Part shown: positions 19,923-28,810 of the stretch, in pieces
How the letters are laid out: every line of letters starts with the position of its first letter
How positions within the stretch are numbered: the first letter of the stretch is position 1
Assembly: GCF_022844445.1 (NCBI RefSeq)
Contig: NZ_JALHLS010000006.1
Location: 148,483 to 212,482, forward strand
From: Hyphomonas sp.
GTDB lineage: Bacteria; Pseudomonadota; Alphaproteobacteria; Caulobacterales; Hyphomonadaceae
Length of the DNA: 64,000 nt
Reading direction: 5' to 3'
The notes under the pieces: generated by a model
Database searches by the model: none
What the model saw: the letters and a program-made list of their open reading frames with translations, nothing else
What the model was told of the DNA's origin: nothing
Position numbers and translations under genes: made by a program

Positions 19923-21035
19923 TCAGGCCGCGCCGTCGAGAATTTCCTTGAAGCCCGAGGGCGCATGCGGACCGAGGAACAGCTGCTCGAACGTGCCAAT
20001 GCCTTCCGAGCCTGCGCCGTCCGGGCCCTTGTGCACGGCCTTTACGATTTCCTGGATGTGCAGGTTCTCCAGCGCCGCCCAGGGCGTCTTGCCGGGCGCA
20101 AAGTCCTCGCGCATCACTTTCACCTGATCGCCCTGGAACGCCCCGTGGCGCCAGACCGGGTGGTTATAGCCGATGCCCTTCATCAGGAAGGTGCCGAGCG
20201 GCGTGAAATCAACCGTATGCGGACGGCCAGACGGATCGGTGACCGACAAGGTCGCCGTCTCCATTCGGCGCGTGCCCTTGGCATAGCGCACTTCCATCTT
20301 CGGATTTCCGAGGTGAATGCCGCCGCCATGTTCCGAGCCGTCCATCACCAGCGAGGCGCGCTCGTTCCACGCCTCGCCCGCGCCATCCTCGTTGACGTGG
20401 AAGAACAAGGAGAGGTTCGGGAAGTTTGTCGGCGTCCATATCCAGTAGAACTGCGGCGGCATCGCCGGGTGCATCGGCTGCGGATCGGGTGTCCCGATCG
20501 GGCGCACGCCCCAGCTGCGGTCACGCGTTCCGGTCCAGCTCTTCGGGTCCACCTTGATCGTCTCGCCGTCCATCTTCAGCGTCCCGGCCCACCGGCCGTT
20601 CTGCGTCATCCGGGTGAGGTCCATCATCATGCGCGGCCCGATGCGGCGGGTGAACCGCGGCTCCTCGATCGGAAACGCGCGGCCGGTAAACTCGACGTCC
20701 AGCGCGAGGCCTTCAGTCTCTTTCAGCGTCAGGCGAACTCTGCTGAGCGGCTCCACAATGCTGACCGAGATCGGCCCGACGAAGGTATCCATGCGCTGCA
20801 TGTTCAGCGGGCGCGAGGCGAAGATCGTCGACTGCTTGCCATCCTTCAGGATCGACACCGACGCGTCGATCACGTTCAGATGCGGATAGACGCCCATCGC
20901 GGCGGCGAAGAAGATTTTTCCATCCGCGCTGTAGCCGTTGAAGAAGAAACGGTCATAGAAATTGCGGTCCGAGCCTGCAAAGGCAACCGGTTCCGGTGTC
21001 TGGTGGATCGGGTATTCGTCTCCGGCGGTGAGCAT
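19923..21035 (-). CDS. lipocalin-like (AttH/CrtC-type) protein of unknown function
   Basis: A 370-aa soluble, strand-rich protein without a signal peptide. The segment TGTRDRSWGVRPIG, followed by a run of aromatic residues (FYWIWTPTNF), resembles the double beta-barrel AttH/CrtC-like proteins found in sterol- and lipid-degrading Actinobacteria and Sphingomonads. The start at 21035 leaves MLTAGDEYPIHQTPEP; the 26 in-frame residues upstream look non-coding. The function is unknown. Co-location with acyl-CoA dehydrogenases and a thioesterase hints at lipid metabolism. Confidence 0.65.
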   Translation of the reverse strand: MLTAGDEYPIHQTPEPVAFAGSDRNFYDRFFFNGYSADGKIFFAAAMGVYPHLNVIDASVSILKDGKQSTIFASRPLNMQRMDTFVGPISVSIVEPLSRVRLTLKETEGLALDVEFTGRAFPIEEPRFTRRIGPRMMMDLTRMTQNGRWAGTLKMDGETIKVDPKSWTGTRDRSWGVRPIGTPDPQPMHPAMPPQFYWIWTPTNFPNLSLFFHVNEDGAGEAWNERASLVMDGSEHGGGIHLGNPKMEVRYAKGTRRMETATLSVTDPSGRPHTVDFTPLGTFLMKGIGYNHPVWRHGAFQGDQVKVMREDFAPGKTPWAALENLHIQEIVKAVHKGPDGAGSEGIGTFEQLFLGPHAPSGFKEILDGAA

Positions 21036-21140
21036 GGCGCAGGCTTCCTTCCTTTGGGTGACCTCTTGGCGGACGGGTCGTACAGGGTAGGTTGACGCCG
21101 GGCACCGGCACAATCAAGCCTGCCGCCGGGAGAGGGAGCG

Positions 21141-21557
21141 ATGACGAAGTTCACAGCTGAAGAGGCCAACACCTTTCTCGAAGCCGCCTTCAAAGGACGC
21201 GGCCGCCAGAATCAGGTAATCCTGATGGAGCCCGGGCGCGCGATCATGCGCCTCGAGGCCGACGAGACCCACCTTCGCCCTGGCGGCTACATCTCCGGCC
21301 CGACGCAGATGAGCCTTGCCGATAGCGTCGCCTACATGGTGATCATGACGCAGACGGGGCTCGAGCCGATGACGGTGACCAGCAATCTCAACATCAATTT
21401 CCTGCGCCCCTGCATCGGCGCCGTTGTTGTGGCAGAAGGCCGGATGATGAAGATGGGCCAGGCCCTTGCCGTCATCGATGTGGACATCCGTATCGAGGGG
21501 GCGGAAAAACCTTCAAGCCACGCCATCGTCACCTACGCGCTGCCCCGGAAGGCCTGA
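21141..21557 (+). CDS. PaaI-type hotdog thioesterase
   Basis: A 138-aa single hotdog-domain protein. The helix region HLRPGGYISGPTQMSLAD holds the family active-site segment (the acidic residue is D, in SLADS). It is followed by SNLNINFLRP and EGRMMKMGQALAVIDVDI. It probably hydrolyses acyl-CoA thioesters. GGGAG lies 7-11 bases before the ATG. The DUF423 gene follows after 7 bp and is likely cotranscribed. Confidence 0.88.
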   Translation: MTKFTAEEANTFLEAAFKGRGRQNQVILMEPGRAIMRLEADETHLRPGGYISGPTQMSLADSVAYMVIMTQTGLEPMTVTSNLNINFLRPCIGAVVVAEGRMMKMGQALAVIDVDIRIEGAEKPSSHAIVTYALPRKA

Positions 21558-21564
21558 CACCCGT

Positions 21565-21918
21565 ATGCTCGCCCGCCTCGCCGCCCTGTTTGGATTCGCC
21601 TCGGTCGCCCTAGGCGCCTTCGGCGCGCACGCGCTTGAAGGCCGCCTTACGGCAGAGGGTGCAGCGTGGTGGCACACCGCCACGCTTTACGCCCTGCCGC
21701 ATGCCGCAGCCGCGCTCGCCGCCGGTCTCTCGGAACGCGGCGGCCACATCGCACGCGGCGGCGCCCTGTTGCTCATCGGCGGCGTCATCTTCTCAGCGAC
21801 GCTCTACGCCATGGCGCTCGGCGCGCCGCGCTGGCTGGGCGCGGTCACCCCGCTCGGCGGTGTAGGTATGCTCGCAGGCTGGGCACTGCTCGCCCTCGGC
21901 GCCGGCCGGCGGACTTAG
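21565..21918 (+). CDS. DUF423 membrane protein
   Basis: A 117-aa, four-helix inner-membrane protein. GFASVALGAFGAHAL at the N-terminus, W-H-T-A-T-L-Y-A-L-P-H-A in the middle, GVIFSATLYAMALG, and V-T-P-L-G-G-V-G-M-L-A-G-W are the family landmarks (YgdD type). The function is unknown. It starts 7 bp after the thioesterase stop and overlaps the stop of the convergent lipoprotein gene. Confidence 0.9.
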   Translation: MLARLAALFGFASVALGAFGAHALEGRLTAEGAAWWHTATLYALPHAAAALAAGLSERGGHIARGGALLLIGGVIFSATLYAMALGAPRWLGAVTPLGGVGMLAGWALLALGAGRRT

Positions 21919-22532
21919 GAGCCGGCAGCGCCTTCAGCAACATAGCGGTCGGCCAGACCGTCCGCGATCGTGCGGGCACTGTCGATCTCGCGCGCGAAGG
22001 CTTCGATTTCGGCGGCGATCGGCTTCACGTCCATGTCGGCGCGCACCGACACGAGGTCCAGCGCTTCCTGGAAACCGCGATGCGCCATCTGTGCGCGCAC
22101 CAGCGCCCGCTCGAAGCTCATCACGTCTCCGCGGTTGGACGCCTTGGCATTTGCGCTGCGCAGAACCGATTCGGCTTCGGCCGTCACGCCGGCAAGACCG
22201 ACCCGGGCCGACTGGCTGTCCGTAATGATCCGGGCAAGGATCAGCGCCGGAGCCTTGGAGTCCGCCCCGATCCGCGCGGCATAGAAACCTGGCGCGCCAG
22301 CGACTTCCGTGCGGCCATGCATAAGGGTGTCGGCAAGCGAAGCAAAACCGCCCGTTTCCTCGGCCCAGCCGGCCTTCACAACTTCGTCGCAATAGGCATT
22401 GGACGCCTGACGCAACTCAGATTGGCTCTTGGTTAATGAGGTCTCAACCGTTGCCTCTCCGGGCACAACCGAAACGGTTGCGCATCCCGCAAGAACGCCT
22501 AGGGATAGACACACAAGAACGCTACGCATCAA
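21915..22532 (-). CDS. hypothetical lipoprotein
   Basis: A 205-aa protein with a lipoprotein signal (MMRSVLVCLSLGVLAGCATV, Cys17). The mature part is mostly helical, with two long amphipathic segments around 90-180. It has no recognisable domain. It is divergent from the proline iminopeptidase gene, and its stop overlaps that of DUF423. Confidence 0.75.
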   Translation of the reverse strand: MMRSVLVCLSLGVLAGCATVSVVPGEATVETSLTKSQSELRQASNAYCDEVVKAGWAEETGGFASLADTLMHGRTEVAGAPGFYAARIGADSKAPALILARIITDSQSARVGLAGVTAEAESVLRSANAKASNRGDVMSFERALVRAQMAHRGFQEALDLVSVRADMDVKPIAAEIEAFAREIDSARTIADGLADRYVAEGAAGS

Positions 22533-22561
22533 TTTGCCACCCGCCAGCAGCTATTACCCCA

Positions 22562-22582
22562 ACCCATAAAAACAGTATGGGT
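22562..22582. promoter_or_regulatory. inverted repeat ACCCATA-N7-TATGGGT between divergent genes
   Basis: A perfect 7-bp inverted repeat separated by AAAACAG, in the 108-bp gap between the divergent lipoprotein and proline iminopeptidase genes. An extra 3-bp C/G pairing outside could extend it. It may be an operator for either gene. Confidence 0.35.
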
Positions 22583-22640
22583 GGGGTGGCCATTAGTCCA
22601 GTCATTGGCCAAAAGCTAGCCGATTATAAGTGAAGAGCGC

Positions 22641-23630
22641 ATGAACAGACGCCAGAGCCGCCGCATTCTCTACCACCGGCACGAACCGTATGCCTCCGGA
22701 CGCCTTCGGGTCTCGCCTTTACACGAGATTTACTGGGAAGAATCGGGCAATCCGAAGGGAATTCCGGTCGTCGCCCTGCATGGCGGCCCCGGTGGCGGCT
22801 CCAGTCCAGAAATGAGGCGTTTCTTCGATCCCGAGCGTTACCGCATCTTCCTGTTCGACCAGCGCGGGTGTGGCCGCTCCACGCCCCATTCCGAACTCGA
22901 AGGCAACACGACCTGGGATTTGGTCGACGACATCGAAGCCCTGCGCAAGCATGCCGGTGTCTCCAGCTGGCTAGTCTTCGGCGGCTCCTGGGGCTCGACC
23001 CTCGCCCTTGCCTATGCCGTCACCCATCCAAGCCGCGTCCTCGGCCTCGTCCTGCGGGGCATATTCCTTGTCTCGAGATCCGAGATCCGCTGGTTCTATC
23101 AGGAAGGCGCCAGCCGCCTGTTCCCGGACGCCTTTGACCGCTACGTCGCCCCCATCCCGGAAGCCGAGCGCGGTGACCTTGTCACCGCCTTCTACCAGCG
23201 CCTCACCGGCACGGACGCTGCTGCCCGCATCGACGCGGCCCGGGCCTGGGCCCGATGGGAAGGGCAGACCCTTTCGATCAAAGGCCCGGTCACTACGCCT
23301 CCGCGCTTCAACGAGGACGACTTCGTCGACGCTTTCGCGCGCATCGAATGCCACTATTTCATCAACGATGGTTTCTTCGAGAGCGACAACTGGCTGCTTG
23401 AACAGACGAAGCTGAAACTGCAATCGACACCCGGTGTGATGGTCCACGGCCGCTACGACGTGGTCACGCCGCTGTCGACAGCGTGGGAGCTATCCAAAGC
23501 CTGGCCGAAAGCTGAGCTGCACATCGTACCGGATGCCGGGCACTCCTCGATGGAGCCGGGCATCATCGACCGGCTTATTCAGGCCACGGACGATTTTGCC
23601 GACCAGCTGGCGGTCAAGTCCCGCGCCTAG
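22641..23630 (+). CDS. pip: proline iminopeptidase (S33)
   Basis: A 329-aa alpha/beta-hydrolase that removes N-terminal proline from peptides in the cytoplasm. ALHGGPGGGSSPEMRRFFDP is the oxyanion region, FDQRGCGRSTPH a family signature, GGSWGSTLALAYA the nucleophile elbow (Ser in G-x-S-W-G), and MVHGRYDVVTP and DAGHSS carry the Asp and His. Length matches the family. Its stop overlaps that of the convergent NSS transporter (CTAG). Confidence 0.95.
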   Translation: MNRRQSRRILYHRHEPYASGRLRVSPLHEIYWEESGNPKGIPVVALHGGPGGGSSPEMRRFFDPERYRIFLFDQRGCGRSTPHSELEGNTTWDLVDDIEALRKHAGVSSWLVFGGSWGSTLALAYAVTHPSRVLGLVLRGIFLVSRSEIRWFYQEGASRLFPDAFDRYVAPIPEAERGDLVTAFYQRLTGTDAAARIDAARAWARWEGQTLSIKGPVTTPPRFNEDDFVDAFARIECHYFINDGFFESDNWLLEQTKLKLQSTPGVMVHGRYDVVTPLSTAWELSKAWPKAELHIVPDAGHSSMEPGIIDRLIQATDDFADQLAVKSRA

Positions 23631-25000
23631 CTGACGAGATCCGCCAGCCACTCCGGCAACGGCAGCCAGCCATTGCCCGACGCAACGCTCAGCGAGCCGA
23701 ACACGAGGATCACCGCAATCGCCGGCGGCGCGATCCAGCGTACCATGAACCGCCAGACGTTCATCACGCGTCCGTCGCCGAGTTCGCTGATCAGCATCTC
23801 GCGTGACAGCGCCCAGCCCGCGAACACGGCAATCAGCAATCCGCCGAGTGGCAGCATCAGCGAGCCGGTCACGAATTCCATGAAGGCAATGTATTCGGTC
23901 GAGAACACATAACCCGCACCGATCAGGAACACTGCAAAGCCGATGCCCACCGCAGCCCCAGCGCGCGTCACGCCCTGCTTTTCCTCCAACCAGGAGACGG
24001 CCACTTCCATCAGCGAGATAGACGAAGTGAAGGCCGCAAACAGCGCCAGCGTGAAGAAGAGGCCGCCGATGATCTCGCCGCCCGGCATCTGGCCGAAGGC
24101 GATGGGCAGGGTCACGAAGAACAGCTCCGGCCCCTGCGCGGGCGACAAGCCTGCCGCAAACACGATCGGGAACACGGCAAACGCCGCAACCAGGGCGACA
24201 AGCGTGTTGGACAGCGCAATCGTCACCGACACGTTCGGAATGTCGGTATCGCGCGGCAGGTAGGCGCCATAGGTCATCATCAGACCGAGGCCGACGCCTA
24301 CCGAGAAGAAGGCCTGCCCCATCGCGGCCAGCACGGTCGGAAGTCCCGTCTGCGAGAAGTCCGGCTTCAGGATGAAGCTTGCGGCCGCTGCCGCATCGCC
24401 TTCGACCAGCGCAAAGCCGACCATGCCGAGCAGCATCACGAAGAACAGCGGCATCAGGATCAGGTTTACCCGCTCGAGGCCGCTCTTCACGCCGCGCGCC
24501 ACCACCACGATGTGCGCGAGGATGAACAGCGCGAGCAGCACCAGCACCATCGGCCGGTTCTCGATGGTCGCCTCGAAATTTGCGCGCGAGCCCGCTGCGT
24601 CGATACCTTCAAACGCGCCGGACACTGCCTGCGGAATGTAGCTCAGAACCCAGCTCGAGATCACGGCGTAAAACGTCAGGATGAAAAATGAGGCGACGGT
24701 GCCGATCCAGGCGACCAGCCCCCAGTATTTCGACCGGCTCTCCGCCCGCGCCAGCGAGTGCGCGCCCTCGACCGCCGACATACCGGACTTCCGGCCCATC
24801 GCATACTCCGCCATCAGCAGTGGCAGGCAGAGGAAGACCACGCAGAGAATATAGATGATGATGAAGGCGCTGCCGCCATACTCACCGGCGAGATAGGGAA
24901 AGCGCCAGAAATTGCCGAGCCCGACAGTGGAGCCGACGGCGGCAAGAATGAACCCGATCCGGGAGCCCCATTCTTCGGTCTTGCGGCCAATCTCTGCCAT
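23627..25000 (-). CDS. sodium-dependent neurotransmitter-symporter-family (NSS/SNF) transporter
   Basis: A 457-aa, about 11-12 TM secondary transporter of the LeuT fold, likely importing an amino acid or related solute with Na+. The N-terminus W-G-S-R-I-G-F-I-L-A-A-V-G-S-T-V-G-L-G-N (unwound TM1, Na+/substrate site) and FWRFPYLAGEYGGSAF are the signature. The helix around AALFAAFTSSISLMEVA is TM8-like. The substrate cannot be told from sequence alone. It is separated from the rod-shape operon by about 80 bp. Confidence 0.93.
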   Translation of the reverse strand: MAEIGRKTEEWGSRIGFILAAVGSTVGLGNFWRFPYLAGEYGGSAFIIIYILCVVFLCLPLLMAEYAMGRKSGMSAVEGAHSLARAESRSKYWGLVAWIGTVASFFILTFYAVISSWVLSYIPQAVSGAFEGIDAAGSRANFEATIENRPMVLVLLALFILAHIVVVARGVKSGLERVNLILMPLFFVMLLGMVGFALVEGDAAAAASFILKPDFSQTGLPTVLAAMGQAFFSVGVGLGLMMTYGAYLPRDTDIPNVSVTIALSNTLVALVAAFAVFPIVFAAGLSPAQGPELFFVTLPIAFGQMPGGEIIGGLFFTLALFAAFTSSISLMEVAVSWLEEKQGVTRAGAAVGIGFAVFLIGAGYVFSTEYIAFMEFVTGSLMLPLGGLLIAVFAGWALSREMLISELGDGRVMNVWRFMVRWIAPPAIAVILVFGSLSVASGNGWLPLPEWLADLVS

Positions 25001-25080
25001 GAATCATGCTCCCCAGGGCATTGTTTGGCGGGACACTAGTCATTCAAAGGCAGAAATCAACGCGAATTGAGGATTCCGGA

Positions 25081-26313
25081 CTAAAACAATCCACGCGCAG
25101 ACAGCTTCTCGTCCTGGTGCAGGTGCGCCGACAGGATCAGCCCGAAACAGGCCATCACGGTGATCAGCGCGGTGCCGCCATACGAGATCAGCGGCAGCGG
25201 CATGCCCAGCACCGGCAGGAGGCCCAGCACCATCCCGCTGTTGAAGATGGCAAAGAAGGCAATCGTTGAGGTCGCGCCGATCGTCGCGAGCCGGCCGAAC
25301 CAGCTGCGGTTCTTCGCGGCCACCATGAACGACCAGGCAAACAGGAAGGCGAACACGGCGAGCAGGCCCACAGCGCCGAGGAAGCCGAACTCCTCGGCAA
25401 TAATCGTCAGGATGAAGTCTGTATGCTGCTCCGGCACGTATTCCTGCTGCGACTGGATGCCCTGCAGATACCCGCGCCCGCTCAGCCCGCCCGCGCCGAT
25501 AGCAATCTTGGCCTGTTCGATCTGGTAGCTCTCGCCGAGGCCATTGGTCGCTTCGCCGGTAATCCCGGCGATCAGCGTATCCACACGCTCGCGCTGATAA
25601 GGCTCCAACACGAACGTGTAGATGACCGGGATCATCGCCAGCCCGAGCACCATCGCGCCGGCGACGTAGCGCATCGCGATGCCGGCAAAGAAGATAATCA
25701 TCGCGCCTGATGCAGCGAGCGCCAGCGCTGTCGACAGGTTCGGTTGCTTGAACACCAGCGCCGCCGGGATCAGCATGATGATCAGTGCGCCGCCGTGCAC
25801 CCAGAGCGGCGGGCTCTGCCCGCCCGTCGGCATCGCGCGCTGATAGTAGCTCGCGAGCGCCATCGTCACGGCGAGCTTCGCCGGCTCGGACGGTTGCAGG
25901 ATGATCGGGCCGATCTTCAGCCAGCGCGCCGCGCCGCCGCCCATCACCCCGAAGAAATCGACCAGCACCAGCAATACGATCACTGTCGCATAGGCCGGCC
26001 AGGCAAGGCGTGCCCAGATGCCGAGCGGCAATAGCGCCAGCGTGATCATCAGCACAAAGCCGACTGCCAGGCGCGACAGGTGATCACGCCACAGCCCCGC
26101 CTCTTCCGGCGACGGCGCCTGCGCCACCGGATCCCAGCCGACCGAGAACAGCATCGCTGCACCGGTGAGCCCGACGCCGACGATCAGCAGGATGATGCTC
26201 CAAGGCAGCCGCGCCACCTTGCCCAGCGGCCCGAAGTTTGCAAATTGCAGCGCGCGCGCGGTCGAGGTGCGGGCCTCGCCGCGGGTAAAACCGGTATAAC
26301 CGTCGCGGCTCAT
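25081..26313 (-). CDS. rodA: rod shape-determining peptidoglycan glycosyltransferase RodA
   Basis: A 410-aa SEDS-family polymerase with about 10 TM segments that extends lateral-wall glycan together with PBP2. WLKIGPIILQPSEPAKLAV contains the conserved SEDS loop. GLGESYQIEQAKIAIGAGGLSGRG and PEQHTDFILTIIAEEFGFLGA (catalytic Asp region), and the C-terminal ISYGGTALIT are diagnostic. It is the last gene of the operon; its start overlaps the mrdA stop by 4 bp. Confidence 0.96.
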   Translation of the reverse strand: MSRDGYTGFTRGEARTSTARALQFANFGPLGKVARLPWSIILLIVGVGLTGAAMLFSVGWDPVAQAPSPEEAGLWRDHLSRLAVGFVLMITLALLPLGIWARLAWPAYATVIVLLVLVDFFGVMGGGAARWLKIGPIILQPSEPAKLAVTMALASYYQRAMPTGGQSPPLWVHGGALIIMLIPAALVFKQPNLSTALALAASGAMIIFFAGIAMRYVAGAMVLGLAMIPVIYTFVLEPYQRERVDTLIAGITGEATNGLGESYQIEQAKIAIGAGGLSGRGYLQGIQSQQEYVPEQHTDFILTIIAEEFGFLGAVGLLAVFAFLFAWSFMVAAKNRSWFGRLATIGATSTIAFFAIFNSGMVLGLLPVLGMPLPLISYGGTALITVMACFGLILSAHLHQDEKLSARGLF

Positions 26314-28259
26314 GCCGGGTCTCCTTCCGGCGCACCGTCCGTATCCGGCGTTTTGACCGCTGCGCGCTTCGCATAGGCTGGCGTGCGGCCGCTGTTCATC
26401 TTGATCGCGGCAGCAAGGATGTCACGCCCCACCGGCGCCGCTGTGCGCGAGCCGCCCTCGCCGTGCTCGACGATGACCGACACCGCATATTTCGGATTGT
26501 CCGCCGGCGCATACGCCACGAACAGCGCGTGATCGCGCAGCTCCCGCGCAATGTCTTCGCCGCCACGAATGCCCTTGCGGCGTTCTTCCGCCGAAATGCG
26601 CCGCACCTGCGCCGTGCCCGTCTTGCCCGCAAGGCGCGGACCGCCGAGGCCAAGGTCACCCGAGCGATAGGCCGTACCGCCTGGCTCGGAGGTCACGCCG
26701 TACATGCCGGCCTTCTGGATTTCCATGATTGCCGGGTCGAGCGGCGCGTCCAGCGTCTTGTCTTCCGGCGAGGGCGGGCCAAGCCCGATCAGGTTCGGCT
26801 TCAGCGGCGCGCCGGTCGCGGCGATCCGCGCTGTCATCAGCGCCAGCTGCAGCGGCGTCGTGCCGAGCTGCCCCTGCCCGATGCCGAAGTTCAGCGTCTC
26901 GCCTTCAAACCAGGGCTCGCCGCGCGCGCGCTGCTTCCATTCCGGATCCGGCACCAGGCCGGAGCGGCCACCCGTCATGCCGAGCACGAAGGTCTCGCCG
27001 AAACCGAACTTATGCGAAACTTCTGCAATCTTGCGCACACCGGTGCGCCGCGCGATTTCGTAGAAATACACGTCGCACGAATGCTTGAGGGCATTGTGCA
27101 TGTTCATCGTGCCGTGGCCGCCTTTTTTCCAGCAGTGCCAGGTTCGGTTGCCAAATCGGTAAGAGCCGCCGCAGCGTACGGTGTCGCTCGTCTTCACCAC
27201 ACCCGCTTCAAGCGCGGCGGTCGCCACCACCATCTTGAAGGTCGATCCGGGTGGATACACGCCGCCATGCGCGCGCGGATAGAGCGGCGCCATGGGATTG
27301 TCGCGCAGCTCGGCATAGTCCTTGCCGGATATTCCGTTCACGAATGAGTTGGGATCGAATGCCGGCGTTGACACCATCGCCAGCACGTCGCCGGTCGCAA
27401 CATCCACAACGACTGCCGCGCCGCTCTCGCCCTCGAAGCGCTCGATGGCGATGCGCTGCAGTTCGGAGTCGATCGTGACGTAGAGGTCCTTGCCGGGCAC
27501 CGCGGCGTTTGCAGGGTCCTGCTCCAGCTCCTGCATCGGACGGCCGTGCGCGTTGGTCACGACGCGGCGGCGCCCCGGGCGCCCGCGCAGCCAGTCCTCG
27601 GCAAACCGTTCCATGCCCTGGCGTCCGACCCGGATGTCCGGATGGCGCAGAAGGTCCTCGAAGGTCTTCAGTTCCGGGCCGGTGCGTCCCTCGGCCATGC
27701 GGGTGATGTCATCGGCGCTGGCGCGCGCGACATAACCGAGCACGTGCGCGAAATCGCGGCCGCGCGGATAGGACCGCGTTGACGCCATTTCGACATCCAC
27801 GCCTTCCATTTCCACGGCGCGCACACGCAGGCGCGCGAACTCTTCATAGCTGAGCTCCTGAACCACGGTGACCGGAATAAAGCTCGCCCGGCGCAAACGG
27901 TTGTTCTGGATGTCCTGCAGAACGCGCTTCACGCGCGCTTCCGGCAGGTCGATGAACCGGCCGAGATTTTTCAGCGTCGCCTCGGCGTCCGTCAGGCGTT
28001 CCGGCACCACTGACACGCGGCCCGCCTGGCGCTGCGAGGCCAGCGGCCGGCCGAACCGATCGAGGATTTCCCCGCGCTCGGGCGGCGACAGCACGAGACG
28101 GATATGGTTTTCGGCGGCCAGCTTCTCGTAGTGATCGGCTTCGAGGAATTGCAACTGCGACAGGCGCGCGACCAGCGTAGCGAACACCGCGCCGCCCGCG
28201 CCCATCGCGAGCAGCAGGCGCCGGTCGAAATCCGCTTCAGGGCTCTGCCGGCGTGCCAT
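26310..28259 (-). CDS. mrdA: penicillin-binding protein 2
   Basis: A 649-aa class B PBP, the transpeptidase partner of RodA in the elongasome. It has an N-terminal TM (about 14-34), a pedestal domain, and a transpeptidase domain with SxxK (PGSTFKMV), the S-x-D/N motif (HSCDVYFYE) and KTG (GKTGTAQV). It overlaps mreD by 1 bp and rodA by 4 bp, giving tight translational coupling. A Gly/Arg-rich insertion around residues 220-235 is unremarkable for the family. Confidence 0.96.
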   Translation of the reverse strand: MARRQSPEADFDRRLLLAMGAGGAVFATLVARLSQLQFLEADHYEKLAAENHIRLVLSPPERGEILDRFGRPLASQRQAGRVSVVPERLTDAEATLKNLGRFIDLPEARVKRVLQDIQNNRLRRASFIPVTVVQELSYEEFARLRVRAVEMEGVDVEMASTRSYPRGRDFAHVLGYVARASADDITRMAEGRTGPELKTFEDLLRHPDIRVGRQGMERFAEDWLRGRPGRRRVVTNAHGRPMQELEQDPANAAVPGKDLYVTIDSELQRIAIERFEGESGAAVVVDVATGDVLAMVSTPAFDPNSFVNGISGKDYAELRDNPMAPLYPRAHGGVYPPGSTFKMVVATAALEAGVVKTSDTVRCGGSYRFGNRTWHCWKKGGHGTMNMHNALKHSCDVYFYEIARRTGVRKIAEVSHKFGFGETFVLGMTGGRSGLVPDPEWKQRARGEPWFEGETLNFGIGQGQLGTTPLQLALMTARIAATGAPLKPNLIGLGPPSPEDKTLDAPLDPAIMEIQKAGMYGVTSEPGGTAYRSGDLGLGGPRLAGKTGTAQVRRISAEERRKGIRGGEDIARELRDHALFVAYAPADNPKYAVSVIVEHGEGGSRTAAPVGRDILAAAIKMNSGRTPAYAKRAAVKTPDTDGAPEGDPA

Positions 28260-28807
28260 CAGCTGCCTCCCGGGGATTCGCCCGGCCGGCGGCCGAGGTC
28301 AAACATCTGATTGCCGACCGCATAGACCGCGCCGGTTGCAATGAAGCTCGTCATCAGCGGCCAGGCCCGCACGAGATGGTCGCTCGTGATGCTGGCAAAG
28401 CCCCAGACCAACAGGAACGCCACGATCAGCATCACTACCGGGCCGACCACCGCAACCAGCGTATCGCGCATGCCGTCCGTTTGTTCCGCAATGCCGGCGC
28501 TGACGCCGTAGACGAGAAGGTTGATCATCGCGAAACAGCCAAGCGGCGCATTCGAGACAATATCCTGCATCAGGCCGAACAGGACCAGCAGCACCATCGG
28601 GCGCAAGGCAAGGCCAACCCGGCCCCAACCCATTGCCCCCCACAGCGCCGCAAACGGCCACGCCAGCGGAATCCCGAAGAAGGCTTTCGGCGTCATGCCG
28701 AGCACGCCGACGATGGCGATGATCGCGGCGCCGAATAGCAGCCGCGGGCTCGGGCCGGACTGGCTCCAGAGCGTGCGCTGCTTCCGGTTGTTCCGCGGGC
28801 CCGCCAT
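28259..28807 (-). CDS. mreD: rod shape-determining protein MreD
   Basis: A 182-aa inner-membrane protein with five or six hydrophobic segments, between mreC and mrdA as usual. Sequence conservation in the family is low, so the call rests on position, size and the pattern LRPMVLLVLFGLMQDIVSNAPLG (the P/D-G-L motif region). It links MreC to the RodA-PBP2 complex. Its start is 3 bp from the mreC stop. Confidence 0.88.
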   Translation of the reverse strand: MAGPRNNRKQRTLWSQSGPSPRLLFGAAIIAIVGVLGMTPKAFFGIPLAWPFAALWGAMGWGRVGLALRPMVLLVLFGLMQDIVSNAPLGCFAMINLLVYGVSAGIAEQTDGMRDTLVAVVGPVVMLIVAFLLVWGFASITSDHLVRAWPLMTSFIATGAVYAVGNQMFDLGRRPGESPGGS

Positions 28808-28810
28808 CTC